64,000 nt of DNA from Echinarachnius parma (Eukaryota; Echinodermata; Echinoidea; Clypeasteroida; Echinarachniidae): NCBI GenBank assembly GCA_037951105.1, contig JBAMJV010009682.1:1-64000 (forward strand), given 5' to 3'. The first letter of the stretch is position 1. The number at the start of each line of letters is the position of its first letter. The position numbers and the translations under genes were made by a program. Below the pieces are notes generated by a model. The model saw nothing but the letters and a program-made list of their open reading frames with translations. It was not told the origin of the DNA and ran no database searches. Shown here one piece after another: positions 45,971 through 58,167 of this stretch.

Positions 45971-45978
45971 TCAAATAC

Positions 45979-46265
45979 CTTCTGGGGACGTCACTGGTTT
46001 GCCTGCGGTCGAGCCTGCGATGAGAGATTGAAGCCTCTCCTTGGTGGCGCTCTCCTCTCTGTACATCCACGCCATCAGCATATGTTGGCAGGCTCCCTTG
46101 AAGTCATGGTTGTAATCATGCTGCTTCCAGTTCTCAAGTTCCTGCAGGTGGAATCCCAGCCTCTGGCCAATAGCTAAAAACTGGTCGTGTGGGATGCCTC
46201 GAGCAAGCGCTAAGATGTCTCCCTCTGAAACCCGGATGTAGGGCTCTTCTGAACCATTTGTTTGC
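45979..46265 (-). CDS. NLR gene, DEATH-domain exon
   Basis: Acceptor CTTAATTTCAG and donor GTATTT bound 287 nt. The exon opens with the last base of a codon (AA+G from 47942, Lys) and reads QTNGSEEPYIRVSEGDILAL, then a DEATH-fold block: ARGIPHDQFLAIGQRLG, LQELENWKQHDYNHDFKGAC and MLMAWMYREESATKERLQSL. It ends with one base that joins the NACHT exon (G+AC, Asp). The spacing of hydrophobic and tryptophan positions matches DEATH domains of invertebrate NLRs, which recruit adaptors by homotypic contact. Confidence 0.82.
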
Positions 46266-46458
46266 CTGAAATTAAGAGATGGGTTAAGAATTCGTTTCTG
46301 ACCATATTTTACCTTGATTGTCTTATGTAAATATTGCCCTAATATCATGTTTATCGTTTTGAGCTGACAATCATACAAACATTCTTCAACGCCATTATAA
46401 TACTTGACGGAAATAATGTACAAGATTTTGCCCCAAAATGTAATGGGTTTCCTGAAAG

Positions 46459-46545
46459 TTAAAGGGTAGTTCAGTTTTGGTAGAGAGGGTGCTGCACAGC
46501 ACAATTTTTGCGTGAGATAATGAACAACTGAGTGTCTATACTACA
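46459..46545. mobile_element. Truncated end of a family A TTAA MITE
   Basis: TTAAAGGGTAGTTCAGTTTTG and the following GAGATAATGAACAACTGAGT match one terminus of family A in inverted orientation. Only about 85 bp remain. It lies in the first NLR intron. Confidence 0.78.
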
Positions 46546-47082
46546 AGGTGTCGCCACCGTATTTCCTTATCAGGGGCGTTGATGTCAGATGGGAGGGTGT
46601 GTTGGTGTCAGGATTAATCGGTGAGGGAGCGAATCAGCCTAGTAATGGGGAGGGGGTGTTTTATGGGACTCTCATGGCATGTAATAGTTTAATTATGTGC
46701 GTACATGCCTTAATTTCACCCCTTAAAAGTTGTATGGAATATTTTGAGGCCTGCATACAAATTAACAAATATATCACATCATACTCAACGTTGCCATGCC
46801 AGCCAGTTTTCTTCACACGTCTAACTAATACAACCCTTGTTGCGTGCCAATGGATACATGAGGATATTTGCAAGAAATATATATGGTCCCATTACATGTA
46901 CTAAATATAATTGTCATTATCAGTTGTATTATTGAGCGTCTTTGGAACTGTACGCTCTTCCCTATGTTGTATTTACCTTGTAGGGGACGCTTTAGCCACG
47001 TTTCCTTTAAGCTCCCGTAGACCCGTATCCTAATTTGATATTGAAAAAGGAAAGAGGAAATAAAATTGGGTAAACTCAAAGG

Positions 47083-47797
47083 CCGGTATTCTGAAGTCGT
47101 GACGAAGTCCTGTTTAACTAAACAGTTGTTTAAAGTCCAGTCTAACTTTAGCCACGAGGTCGTAACTAACTTTTTCGTATTCTGACGTCGTGATTAAGTC
47201 AAGATAAACACGAAGTCCTGTCTAAGTCCTGTTTAACTTTATACGACTGCAAGGGGGCGTTTAATTCATGTTTAAGAGCGCAATGTTGCTGCTTTGCAAC
47301 CTACAGCACACTCTCCTGTATTCTACCGGGAAGTTGCGGCGGAGGATAACTTTACGTGCACCCTCAAAATTTCAAATAAGAATTGCAGGATTTGTTCACG
47401 TGTTTCAGTTTGTAAGATACTTTTTCTGCTGTAATGTTATGTTTAATCAGTCGGAAATTCCGTGCCATTTATTCGATTGCGATCAGCGAAACGATATCGG
47501 CGGTGTATGCAATCGATAGTATTAATTGCCCCTACGCATTATGCTTATCGTCTGCTGCAGCTAGCTAGCGCAAGTGCGAAATAGCGGCAAACCGTCATAT
47601 ATGCATACAGAGCATGCGCGAAAGTCCTGTTTAAAGTTAAACAAGTGTTTAGTTAGTCAGGACTTAGACACGACTTCAGAATACGAAATTTAGTTAAACA
47701 GGACTTAGACGCGACCTTGCGTTTAAGCCCTGTCTAACTAAATAGTTGTTTGACTTTAGTCTTGACTAAGTTAGACACGACTTCAGAATACCGGGTA
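47083..47797. mobile_element. CCGGTATTCTGAAGTCG palindromic MITE
   Basis: The ends CCGGTATTCTGAAGTCGTG and CACGACTTCAGAATACCGG-type sequence are inverted. The arms contain multiple copies of AAGTCCTGTTTAACT in both orientations. The middle (47250-47620) is unrelated unique sequence. No target duplication could be fixed. Confidence 0.75.
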
Positions 47798-47941
47798 ACG
47801 TGTCCTAATGCTTATAATGTTAATACGAATACAGCGAGGTATGTCAGAACGGTCGAGTTCCAAGTAAGTTTGGGGATTTTTAAAATGTTACTGACGTCGA
47901 CATTTTCAAAGGAAACATAAGGATTGGTACGAGATACTTAC

Positions 47942-48066
47942 TTCATTGGTGTCCTTTTTCGAAAGAGTCCTTTGCGTTGACCCTCCGGGTAATCTTTCTG
48001 AATAAGCTTCATCAGATGCTTCGCTTGGATTAGTTTTGGATCGAAATGCACCCATTGTAACTCAAT
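47942..48066 (-). CDS. NLR gene, upstream coding exon (125 nt)
   Basis: On the minus strand the pyrimidine-rich run CTTATTTTCCTTTTTGTCTAC is followed by the first AG at CTACAG, then an open frame: IELQWVHFDPKLIQAKHLMK, LIQKDYPEGQRKGLFRKRTP, M. The donor GTAAGT leaves two bases (AA), which the DEATH exon completes. The sequence is amphipathic and helical but no domain is recognised; it may be the end of another death-fold or a linker. A Met in another frame (MGAFRSK) was not chosen because its phase does not fit. Confidence 0.55.
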
Positions 48067-48253
48067 CTGTAGTTTTTCATCCACAAGTACCGTGGTACAC
48101 CGATGAAATAAAAGTAGACAAAAAGGAAAATAAGTAAAGCAGATACGAGATTGTTGGAAACAAGGTCACCCCAAGATGAATGTAGCTCGACAAACACATT
48201 TCCTTTAATTTAAGTTAATTGAGGAAGAACGTGGAGATTATTGAGGTTGTTTA

Positions 48254-48378
48254 GTCTCTGTTGAATATGTCGAATTAAAATCCTATTTTACCTCCTTCTG
48301 TTTATAAAGGTACGCTAGCTAATGTTCTGGCACTTAATTTGCAAGATTAAGTTGTGAACACTCATTTTGATATACAGA
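48254..48378 (+). mobile_element. Short LINE fragment
   Basis: About 125 bp alignable to 9180-9300 (TGTTGAATATGTC, GGCACTTA, CTCATTTTGATAT), so it is a piece of the same dispersed LINE family. Confidence 0.7.
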
Positions 48379-48449
48379 GACGAGGGGGGCTACACGATGA
48401 GTCACGTTTGGGACCAGTGTCTGAACGCGCCATCTAGCGGTCAGACTCA

Positions 48450-48494
48450 GACGTTCTGATGAAGAACAACGAAGATGTTCGAAACGTCAAGTTT
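48450..48494 (+). ncRNA. Second hammerhead-like core
   Basis: CTGATGA (48456-48462), a hairpin (GAAC with GTTC) and GAAACGTC (48481-48488), with the same one-base spacer as at 22776. Stem I is weak (TT with AA). No Penelope coding region is seen next to it, so it may be a stray terminal repeat. Confidence 0.38.
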
Positions 48495-48789
48495 AAAAGT
48501 AAGCTGATTGTGTGAAAATACATTTTTTCTAAGTAATCAAATCAACTTGTCTGAACTCTGAAGAAAGTTAAAGTTCATAGGATTACACAAAGTGATGCAT
48601 TTTTTTCTCAGAAATTGAATTCAAACATAAAGGGAACTAACTAGACAGGCGTTAAATAACTTCACCGGAATTGAACTCAAGACCTCGGATGATAGAAATG
48701 CAGCCGTAGGGATCGGACGTGTCTCACGAGAGCTCCTGCTTCAACATATAATGTGCCGTAAATCTCTGTTTTTACACTGCAATTAAGAC

Positions 48790-49863
48790 ATGAGCAAAGC
48801 TCCCTATAACCTGAGAGCCAGATCAAGTTGCAATCCAAGTGAGATTACCAGCAGAAAACCCAGCAGAATAACCAGCAAAATGTCTGAAACGCCCAACCTA
48901 GCATCGCAGCCGGTCATAAACCCCGGGAACGGGGATCACGTGACCCTGCTGCCCGCCGATCAACAAAGCCCGATAGAACGCGCCACCATTCTTACCGAAA
49001 TGCGGACTATGTTCAATGATCTATCTGTGCAGATGAACTCTAAATTCGACGTTGTAATTGCTGATATCAACGCGATCAAACGTGAGTTGAACATTACCAA
49101 AAATGCAGTGATTGATTTGGAGAGGAGTGTGGAATTTAATGATAATAAACTAAAAGGACTGGAGGAAGAAGTTATTCCAAAATTGCACGATCAGTTCACC
49201 AAGAAAAATGAAGAATTAGAGGACAAACTGATCCTCCTTGAACTTCACCAACGCAAGCAAAACCTGCTTATATATGGTGTTTCCGAGAGAAAAAACGAGA
49301 ATGTTTATGAAACCGCAAAGGACGTCATGGCCCACTTCCTCAGCCGCGAGTTTGCTAACAACGTATCCATCGTCAACACACACCGCCTCCCAGCCCCCCA
49401 GGCCGGAAATCAACCAGATGGAGCTCGTCCTCGAGCGATCATCGTACGATTCGCCAACATGGCGGATCGTGACAACCTGCTCCGAGCCTTCGAGCAGCCT
49501 CGCCGCAACCCTACTGCATCTTCCGCAACCACCGGTCAACAGACGACCCGCACCAGCGATGCCGATCGAGCAGAGCCCCCGCAACCTGCTCAACTGCCTA
49601 GACAACATGGTGAGCCACAACTTACGTACAGCAGTGTTGCAGCAACAGCACCTGTCCAGAGCTTCACACGCGTAACCATACGGAGTGATCTTCCAGTCAG
49701 CATGAAGCGCGAACGAGGCCGACTGGCTGAGCTGGCATACAAGCTTCGACAAAAATAGTTTGCCACCAGAATTCGCATTAGTGGCACCAAGGTGTACCTT
49801 CAGACGAGAAAACATCTGCAGAATGGTGCACCCCCGACAAGCTGGACCAATTTGAAAGAGTAA
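48790..49863 (+). CDS. LINE ORF1 (coiled coil, RRM, C-terminal domain), with one stop
   Basis: The frame opens with MSKAPYNLRARSSCNPSEIT. After a basic N-terminus comes a coiled coil (about residues 65-150), then an RNA-recognition fold with KQNLLIYGVSE and RAIIVRFANMADRDNLLRAF, a Gln/Thr-rich insert, and VTIRSDLPVSMKRERGRLAE leading to ISGTKVYLQTRKHL. This is the L1/L2-type ORF1 chaperone layout. A TAG at 49756-49758 interrupts the C-terminal domain before the natural stop at 49861. It probably belongs with the ORF2 at 52359. Confidence 0.8.
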
Positions 49864-52358
49864 CTATATACCTTGACATTTCATGGCATTACCTTCTTTT
49901 CTCACTAAAATGACAATACTCTAAAAAGAACAATAGAACAATATTTCTCCTGTACCTTTATTTTCTTCATGAGAGATTTTTTTTTCTGTACGTTTTATAA
50001 GTCGTTGATAATTTGAGACAAAATTCAATTTTAAATTACAGCAAAAGCTTATTTGAGGATAAACATCACAAATACGATTACAATGTTATACTTAATATGC
50101 CTCACGTTATTTTGTTTTTATCAAACATTTGATATGCTGTTTATGTCTAAAACTATTTTTTGTCTCTTCTTTGCATTTTGTGTTCTCTAATTGTAGAATA
50201 AATGCAAAGTTTCACCGAGAGGTGAACATTATAAGTAACTTGGTAAAAAGAAATAAAAAAATTATACAATTTGCTATAGCTTTTGTTCCTTAACTGTAGG
50301 TAAACAGCAGTTTTCACCATTAGGTGAACATTATAAGAAACTATGTAAAAAAAAAAAATGCTAACTATTGCTTTTCATATGTAATTGTATTATTTTAGAA
50401 AAAGGACCTACCGTAGAACACCATCGTCAAGCACCCCCCAAGCACCTATACGCATCTTGCTTTTAAAGACGTTTCCATGAGATTCACCTCCATTATTATC
50501 CTCATGAATATTCCTCACCATTATTTGCATTCTTGATTAAAGTTTCCCGTTTGGACAGAGAGCGGGCGCTCTTTAAAAGCAAGATGCATATTGGTGCTTG
50601 GGGGTGCTTGACGATGGTGTTCTACGGTATGGCAACCTGACTGATGTTTATGTTCCACTTATTATATTAATTTCCATATCCTCCTATCTCTCCTTTTTTC
50701 CTTTTTTCTTGTTCTGCTTGGTTTATTTTGTATTGATTCTTTTGCTACTGATTATACCCTTTATAAACTTGTTCTTGAATTTCGTGTTCCTTTTATATTT
50801 GTGTTTTTATAGTGCATGCTCTTTTTTTCTTTCTTTTCTTTTCTTTTTTGATGAATTCGCTCATACTCTTTTTGCATTGACCTCTATAATTATCTGCACG
50901 ATTATCGATGCTCTGTTCTACTGTTACAACTTCCTGATTCAATATAATGTAGGCTTCTATTATTAATCTTGTATTATGTGATGACTTTATATGGCAAACC
51001 TATTACTGCCTCACATGTTAACTTATTTGTGGTTAAATTGTCTGCAATCACCATTTTCATCTTCGACAATTTACAATTTGTTCAGCACACTATGCATGAT
51101 TGCTTTTATGCCACAAATTTACCTTATTTACCTCAACTGTGTTATATTCACATACATGTATGCAAACATCTAAATGCTTGAATTATGCTTCCTTTTCGTC
51201 TGTTTGATTTTCTTTCTACCATCAACCAACTTCTCTAGACTTTTATACACGTGTTTATATTATATGCGTATATGTTTGTTTACTTTTTCTGGTTGAATTC
51301 ACACGTGCTACATTTGTTTAAGCGCTCTAATTGTAACCGTTCAGTATTTTCCATGTTATGCAGCTAAATAACCCTTTTGTTTAGGCCCCTTAATCCTGAT
51401 CCGCTTTTACCCTTGTGTTATCCTCTTTTGTACAAGTAGACCACGGTACGACTGGGAATCATTGACTCAATTCTACAAATTCTCTGTCATTCGCTGACAT
51501 TGTGTATAGGATTTTCTTTATATTATTTATGTTTAAATACTACCCAATGATTTAATCCCAGGCCGTTCACCGCGTCCTACTTATTTATCGTGTACGTTCT
51601 ATTTAAATTGGTATTTTTAAAGTTATATAGTTAAATAACTATTTTATACAGATCCGCATTCCCCCTTATCTGTTTCCTCCATTAATTGTACAGATTATCC
51701 TCCACATGTACAGGTAGACACGGTGCGACCCGGGTGCACTGACCCAATTCGACTGTTATTCGCTAACATTTATTTTCAATTTCAATATATTTAGTTCAAT
51801 ATGATTCAGTCCTGGGTTGTCACCGCGTTCTATCTATATATCATGTACTTCTATAATTATATATTTTATCTTTGCTATTCACCATGTTTTTTTATAGTAT
51901 AGCTCTGTCGCTCATGTCTTTTTAATTCTTTTTAATTCTTATTTTTATTTGTTATTCACTTTTCTTGTTTCAGCCTTACTATATCCCACTATTTCTTACC
52001 AGAGATTTATTTGTTTATAATTGTTATATGCAGGGATCTCGTTTGACTCATCCAGTAATGTTGCGTTCTCGTAGTCCGACTGCCCAACTAACTTTGTCTG
52101 TGTTGCCTACGGAGACCTCTCCCGTGTTCTTTTCGTGTAATTCATGTGTATTCCTTCAATTCTGTCCACATGTAGGTATTTCCATCACCTTGTTTTTACT
52201 GTTGTACTCTACTGACCATTCTATGCATTCCTCACTGTCTTCTCCGATTTGGACCGGATCTTTTTGTCATGCAAAAGCGCAAAAATGTACACTCTATTAT
52301 TATTTAGAAACTTTTGTACTTACGTTGATCCTGTTTGGGATATGGTTTTTGTTATTAA
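49864..52358 (+). other. Interval between LINE ORF1 and ORF2
   Basis: T-rich, non-coding sequence of 2.5 kb. It contains a near-repeat at 50200-50350 (TTTCACCRWKAGGTGAACAT), a small MITE at 50413-50627, and a diverged ~275 bp duplication at 51390-51900 (GGTAGACACGGTGCGAC-type words in both copies). Such repeats resemble LINE 5' untranslated promoter repeats, so part of it may be the leader of a second LINE copy. Confidence 0.5.
50413..50627. mobile_element. 215-bp TA-target MITE
   Basis: The inverted ends CCGTAGAACACCATCGTCAA and its complement extend about 57 bp, reaching AAGCAAGATGC, and are bounded by TA on both sides (50411 and 50628). The pattern is that of Tc1/mariner-type MITEs. No coding sequence. 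Confidence 0.85.
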
Positions 52359-52652
52359 ATGGCTAACTTAAATAACCACGTTCCATTCAATTCATTAAAT
52401 AACGATGACCTTTTTGATTTATTAAGACCTGCTTTAGGAAATATTGATATTAATAATGATCCAGTGGGACAATATGATGCTTCTGAGGGTGATACTTTTA
52501 ATGCTTTATCAGAGGAATTAAACCTCGATTTTCATTTTGACGACCAGGCAGCAGAAGCTCTCACTAGTTATATAACAAACAAACAGTTCCATGATGTGGT
52601 CAAAGATTATAGTAATGATATTTTTTCGCTATTACATTTGAATATTAGAAGC
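52359..52652 (+). CDS. LINE ORF2, first segment (before MITE insertion)
   Basis: Starts MANLNNHVPFNSLNNDDLFD. Acidic N-terminal residues lead into the endonuclease start FSLLHLNIRSL. At the TTAA at 52653-52656 a MITE is inserted; the coding frame resumes at 59514 as NKHFDDLQLLLD. With both inserted layers removed and one TTAA kept, the frame is continuous and gives the usual HLNIRSLNKHFDDL-type opening of a CR1/L2 endonuclease. Confidence 0.85.
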
Positions 52653-53399
52653 TTAAAGGGATAGTTGAGTTCTGGTAAAGAGAGTACAGTTTGGGTGAAA
52701 CTGAATTTTAGTAACCAAAACCTGCATTATTACATTACAAACTAATATTTATAACTAGAAAGGAACAAAAAATTACAAATGACGTAGTAAAGATCATGTT
52801 ATCATTCAAAAAGAGCCGTTAAAACGTAAGAGGGCGCTCTCTAAACACTCATCGGTTTCAACCATTTTGAATTAAATATTGTGCATGTGATGCTTTGTTG
52901 AAATAGTGATTAGATAGAGAAATAACCAACAACTATTTAAATACCTATTTTGTAACTTTTTGAAAAGAGGAAGCATTTTTTTGAATTTTTAACGGCTGGT
53001 TCAAAATTCTCTAATAAACCCGGGGCCCCGGGTTTACTACAAATTGTTATATTTATGGATATTTCAGCCGTCTCTGAACCGATTTTGATCAAACAAAGAT
53101 GATTTTATTCAACGAACGTTGAGGGCGGTAAACACGAGACCGTGTTGCCTTCAGGAAGGTCAACTCGTATATTGTTATACACGCAGTCTATGAGAAATCG
53201 CGAATTATTTTTTGTGACCATTTCGAAGGGCGCCCCAGTTGACAGTAACGTTTTTCGGTAGATTGTAGATTTGATAAATAGACCAGAAGTCCGATTTTGT
53301 ACAGATTGACACTAAATATATAATTTTGTTTGACATTTCATGAATATGGGAATTTTTTACCAAATCGCTCATTCCAATCATAGTCTTATTAAAATAAAC

Positions 53400-56300
53400 C
53401 GCATCGGCATTTGCATGATATAACAATTTTTGTCGGCAAAACCGTGTGTACAAAAACCGTTTGTGAGTGAGGATGACGTATCGAGATATTAAGCAGACGA
53501 CAAAAACGAGCATTCTTCAAAATGCCGGAATTGTATTTGTATGCTATTTATTCCTGTCTTAGACTTAGGATAATTAACTGACGTTAGCGTATAACATCAT
53601 TTAAACTAGAACTAGACTATGTGGCGACTCTGCCGATTAAGCACATTAATGTGCTTTATTTAAAACAAATTTGCGACTTACTCTTGCCCATTGGCATTGA
53701 CATTGTATACGTACGATAGTGACCGGCAAGTGACTTCGCGATACGGTGTCTGAGAATGAGCTACGCCGGTCGGGTCGGCGGCAGGCGAGGCTAGTCTGCC
53801 GCTCATTCACCGGGCTTCTGCTCCGGCCCTGACTCGACGCTAGCTCATCTTCATGCAGTCAGTCTCGGTCCCGCGTCTCGGTCTTTATACGAAAGCGGTG
53901 GTTTTATTTTTACCTTATTGTATGGCCTACTTTGTATCATTATTGAAGAAGATCCAGTTTATCAATTCCAACCCAAATCATGTAACTTAGTCTTGTTCTT
54001 GGAGATTTCACCTCAATCTTTGAGTCTTGTATTGGACCTTTTTACTCGCTTTAATTTGATACCTGTTTTTGTTGGTCAAGTTAAAAAAAGAAATGTCTAG
54101 CTTAGACGTAGCCTAGGCAGGCTAGGGTAGGCCCTATTTAGATAGGTCTTAGCCTTAGTTAAGCCCTTATTTGGGGTAATAGTACGTTTGACCAGGTTTA
54201 ATTACATTTAAATTAGATCTGGTTTGCAAAACACAAAGAAAAGTCAATTCAAATCATGTGCAAATTGCATTTTTTTTGTGTAGGGGGGGGGGGGGGGGGG
54301 TATAAGACTATCCAACCCCAAAGGCATGTACATAGTTGCCTGCATCAACCAGTATGATCATGAGTGGGGAGAAATTAGCCAAAATAATCATGGTGTCCAT
54401 TCTTTAGGAGTGTAGGCTTACTTATTTGAACCCCTTTATTATCTTTCATTGAATATGTGTTCATGATTGCATTGTAGATGTAAAGGGGGTTTAATGCCCA
54501 AAATATATAGAATTATTTTGTAAATCTTTACTCCAGGAACTCAACAACAAAAAAAGGAAGATAGTCAGCGTAAAAGGAAACTGGCATAATACTTCCATTT
54601 TGTTTCTCATTTGGGTAAAGGATGGGGGTGGTCCAGAATCAAGCCTTTAATATTCCAGTGAATAGATGTCGATGTCTTATTCCTCTTCCAATAAAGTGCA
54701 GCTTCAGGCTCGAAGACTATGCACCATTCATCAAAACAAAATAATTTACATCAAGTTCTTTAATCACCATCAATCATAGCCACCTTTCAACTAATCATTT
54801 AACAGGAGGGGGTCAAAATAGTAAAACATACATGTTTTGCAATGATTTGACAAAAATATCCTGACCTGAAGGGGAAAATATAAGACTATCATGCCACGCC
54901 ACACTTCATACCCCGTTAGTTAAGAGGAGCTCTCCAATCAGGAATTCCACCATGACACTCAACATCATCCACTAGGCACTAACCATTATCACCACAATCA
55001 GTGTGCCAACAAAATAACAAATATCTCTCATTTAGCTTCAATTTAAAAATAAGAAATAAACATTAGATACCAAAGTAATAAGATTTGTTCTTGAATTGTG
55101 ATATTTCATAGATTATTTTGTTTGCAATATTGAAAGTTGTAGATGGATGCAAGCAAAAAATGCAAGTAAACCATTCATTGATAAAAATGTGGCTTTTGCA
55201 TGAATATATTTATCTACACACCGAGACCAAGTTTGTAATACATTATAATTTGACTGTAAATCAAATGAATGAGTTGAATAGATTTAAACATGATGTCATC
55301 TTTTTGAAAGACAAAACAAATGGTTGAGACTTGAGAGATAATTATAATATGAAGAGAAAAAATGTTTTTAAAGCTAGCCTGAGAAGGGGCTTGGAAATGT
55401 AATCTCTGCATGCATGTTGAGGTAAATTGAAGGCTGGTCGTCTAAACCACCAATAATTACACATCGCACCATTCGTTTCAGTTAAGAATGCATTCTTTCA
55501 TGCATCGTTTATTGAACTCATTGGGAGAGTATATGAAAATCAGCTTGTATGTACACACTGGTTATATACACTCTGGTTGTATACACAAAGTGCATGCCTA
55601 AAGCTATGCATGCACCCCATGCACATCACATGTACAATGCAATTGCAGTCTACATAATTTATGTTGTTTACAAGTACAACAACAGGTCACTGTTTGACCT
55701 ACATTCAGTTAGGCAAATCTAGAATTGTCTAGACTGCAACTAGTCTGGGTTTTCCTACGAAAATACACCGCGCTGGTGGACTGTACCAAAACGGAAGAAA
55801 AAGACCCTAATATTAATAATATACTACAGAAAATACCTGGGAACATTTTTTAAATTCAGATCTTGAAATAACAAAAGGTTGTAACAGCCATTTCATCAGT
55901 CTAACTAAGATCTTTTACCAATCTGTAAAGTGAAACCTTGTTATAACGAGCATGATGGTTCTCAGATAGCCTTGGGTTTAAAGAAATACCTCACTATATC
56001 ATTATCAGGTAACTTATGTGATAACAGGTCTCCTTATAAAGAGGTTCCACTATAATAATGATCAATTTTCACAAACAAAATATTACATCTATTCAGGTTT
56101 GCCTACAATGAAAGTGATTCAATCAATTTTGTTATGGGGTGATTTTATCATTTTTCTTTTAACTTGACCATGAGGAAAATGGAAATCTATAATATAGATT
56201 CAGAATAGAAAAGAAATGAGCCTGAGGGTTAGACACTTAGATTATGGAAATATCATTTTTCTTGCATCATTTTAATTCTGTATCATTGCAAATGATTTCA

Positions 56301-56600
56301 CCAACTAAAATGACTAGAGACGTCAACTTTTGCAAGGTCATAAGTCTCTAACCTCTGAGCTACATGGCACTCCTTCAAAGATTCTTCCTCAATGCACATA
56401 CTAGACGGGTTCAGGAAAGTACCACTATGAGATGCATTCTAGCTCAGTGCGGGTTAGAACACAGTAAAGCAATTGACAAGTCTTAGGTAGAATCATAAGC
56501 CTATTTTCTTTGCTCACTTTCATTAAATTAATTTATTTCTGATCAGTTCCCATATGTTTGGATTTAAAAGAATTAGGAATGCCTAATTTTGTTACAGTGG
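53400..56600. other. Left interior of the 6.3 kb element
   Basis: A GC-richer patch (53745-53880) with short inverted words, a poly-G run at 54283-54300, and AT-rich sequence with TATAACGAG-type words at 55930-56050. No exon could be supported here, although further exons of the minus-strand gene may exist. Confidence 0.4.
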
Positions 56601-56638
56601 AACCTTTTTATACCAAACTTCATTATATAACGAGGTAC

Positions 56639-56723
56639 CTGATATAGCATGGCTTGTCCATTGCTTGTGAACACTACCAAGTAACATCCATGGTGATCTG
56701 TCATGCTCCTATAGTCCGAAGAT
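56639..56723 (-). CDS. Candidate exon C inside the 6.3 kb element
   Basis: Acceptor TTTAATTTACAG and donor GTACCT bound 85 nt. After one base it reads SSDYRSMTDHHGCYLVVFTS and NGQAMLYQ, ending in phase 0. The GCYLVVFTSNGQAMLY pattern resembles a beta-propeller blade (small residue, aromatic, hydrophobic strand), but I cannot assign a family. Confidence 0.5.
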
Positions 56724-57312
56724 CTGTAAATTAAAGAATGCAAACACACACAGAGAAATAATGGTAGACTATAGATAGCAATTGCACTTTCAGCCCATTT
56801 ATTGATTTTGGTATAACATATTCTCGAGTCCATGGAAAACAGAGTGGAGTATTTTTAGGGAACAGTCATTAATGAGTTAATATTAATAAAACTTTATAAA
56901 CTTTAAAATAAATTGTCTTGACCTCAAAAAGCATGTAGAGTAATAAAAGTTATCAACAAAAATTACCAAAACATGCAAATAAATTGAATAAGAAGGTGAC
57001 AAATGATATTGAACACAATGAAGAAATTTGCTTGAATTATTTATATAGCTTAAAGTTTAATCATTCATTGCCACAAACCAATAAATAAATTCACTGAGAA
57101 GTTGATCTCCGAGATAGTTAGGATGTATAATACCAATAAATAATGAATTCAAAATATGAAAAGAAAAACTTGAATGGCCCTAATTATTCCTCTTATCCAA
57201 ATTAATACTTAATTATAAATAACGGGGAAAAAGCTAACCTATGAAGAAAAAAAAGAATCCTGCACAAAAAATGAGTGGGATGATTAAATTATAGTAGAAT
57301 TAGAAAGAATAC

Positions 57313-57445
57313 CTGTGCCTGTGGATAGCTGACTAGCTGTGCATAGCGAGTAAAGAACCGGCAGATATGTAATCCTGAAGTACCACTGTATCACCAGCCT
57401 ATCATCAGTCGCCAGTCCTTGTTGAACCACATCCTCAAAATATTG
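57313..57445 (-). CDS. Candidate exon B inside the 6.3 kb element
   Basis: Acceptor CATCTCATAG and donor GTATTC bound 133 nt. The only open frame reads QYFEDVVQQGLATDDRLVIQ, WYFRITYLPVLYSLCTASQL and STGT, ending with one base of the next codon. Good splice sites and the amphipathic protein sense support coding. It does not join exon C in phase, so at least one more exon would lie between. Function unknown. Confidence 0.55.
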
Positions 57446-58167
57446 CTATGAGATGAAAAAAAATATAACATTCATAAGAAAAAATATTCACTTAATTTCA
57501 CTAACATGTTCTTGATGTGGAATGAAAATACTAGACCAAAATAGTTTTTAAAAAACATATGTTCAGAGAGTGCAAATTAGTAATTAGCTCCTGAAAACAG
57601 TGAAATGACAAACGAGCTCCTGTAAAGTCTCCGTTAAAAAATGCAAATTTTATTGATTGACTTTAGGGTTTAAACTGATGATTAGGTACTACATTTACTT
57701 TTCAGTCAAGAGCCAGTTAAGTAAACGTAAAAAAAAAAAATCCTTGAAAAGAAGTTTTGTATTACTTTTAATATAGACATTTCTTGGTCCATCATTTTTT
57801 ATTGTCATCAATGATTTAGAATGGGCTACAAATGATACATCCTAAACGTGCAATCAGAGTCAGGGGTTGAAAAAAGAACATCAGATAAAAATGTGAATTA
57901 ATGCTTTCCAGTCTGGGGCTGGCATGTATTTGCAGGACAAATTGAATGTCAGTGCAGTGGCTGGAAGAAAACAATTAGCCAGGCCTAGGGTCAGTCTCTC
58001 ACTCTCGGAATCTTTCTTGTTTTTAATTTAAATTTAAATAAATTAACCAGGCAGGAGTCGGGACCGCAATACAAATTAATGATTAATAAATCATTGAAAG
58101 ATGCTAGGACAAGTCAACTGATCTTTCTAAATCTAATGTGATTAAACATTACCGGTTCTTGGATTAT

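Larger units (their letters stand above)
19337..48066 (-). other. NLR-type immune receptor gene locus (DEATH-NACHT-LRR)
   Basis: Five minus-strand exons form one plausible transcript: 48066-47942, 46265-45979, 43320-41749, 21862-21369 and 19430-19337. Junction phases agree at every step (2, 1, 0, 2). Domain order DEATH-NACHT-LRR is that of the expanded NLR families of sea urchin and amphioxus, cytosolic receptors that signal through death-fold adaptors. No start codon or promoter is identified; the first exon is likely further right. The 20 kb NACHT-LRR intron is packed with transposons. One frameshift in the NACHT exon leaves open whether the gene is intact. Confidence 0.75.

Noticed and set aside
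47950..48047. Start codon MGAFRSK as the beginning of the NLR
   Set aside because: Its frame ends in phase 0 at the donor, which does not fit the DEATH exon; the overlapping frame fits and is more protein-like.
49216..49815. A 199-codon minus-strand frame
   Set aside because: It is antisense to the LINE ORF1, which has recognisable coiled-coil and RRM content; the minus frame has none.
50598..52366. Open frames of 70-133 codons rich in Phe, Leu and Ser
   Set aside because: They arise from T-rich sequence between LINE ORFs; no domain and no coding-like composition.
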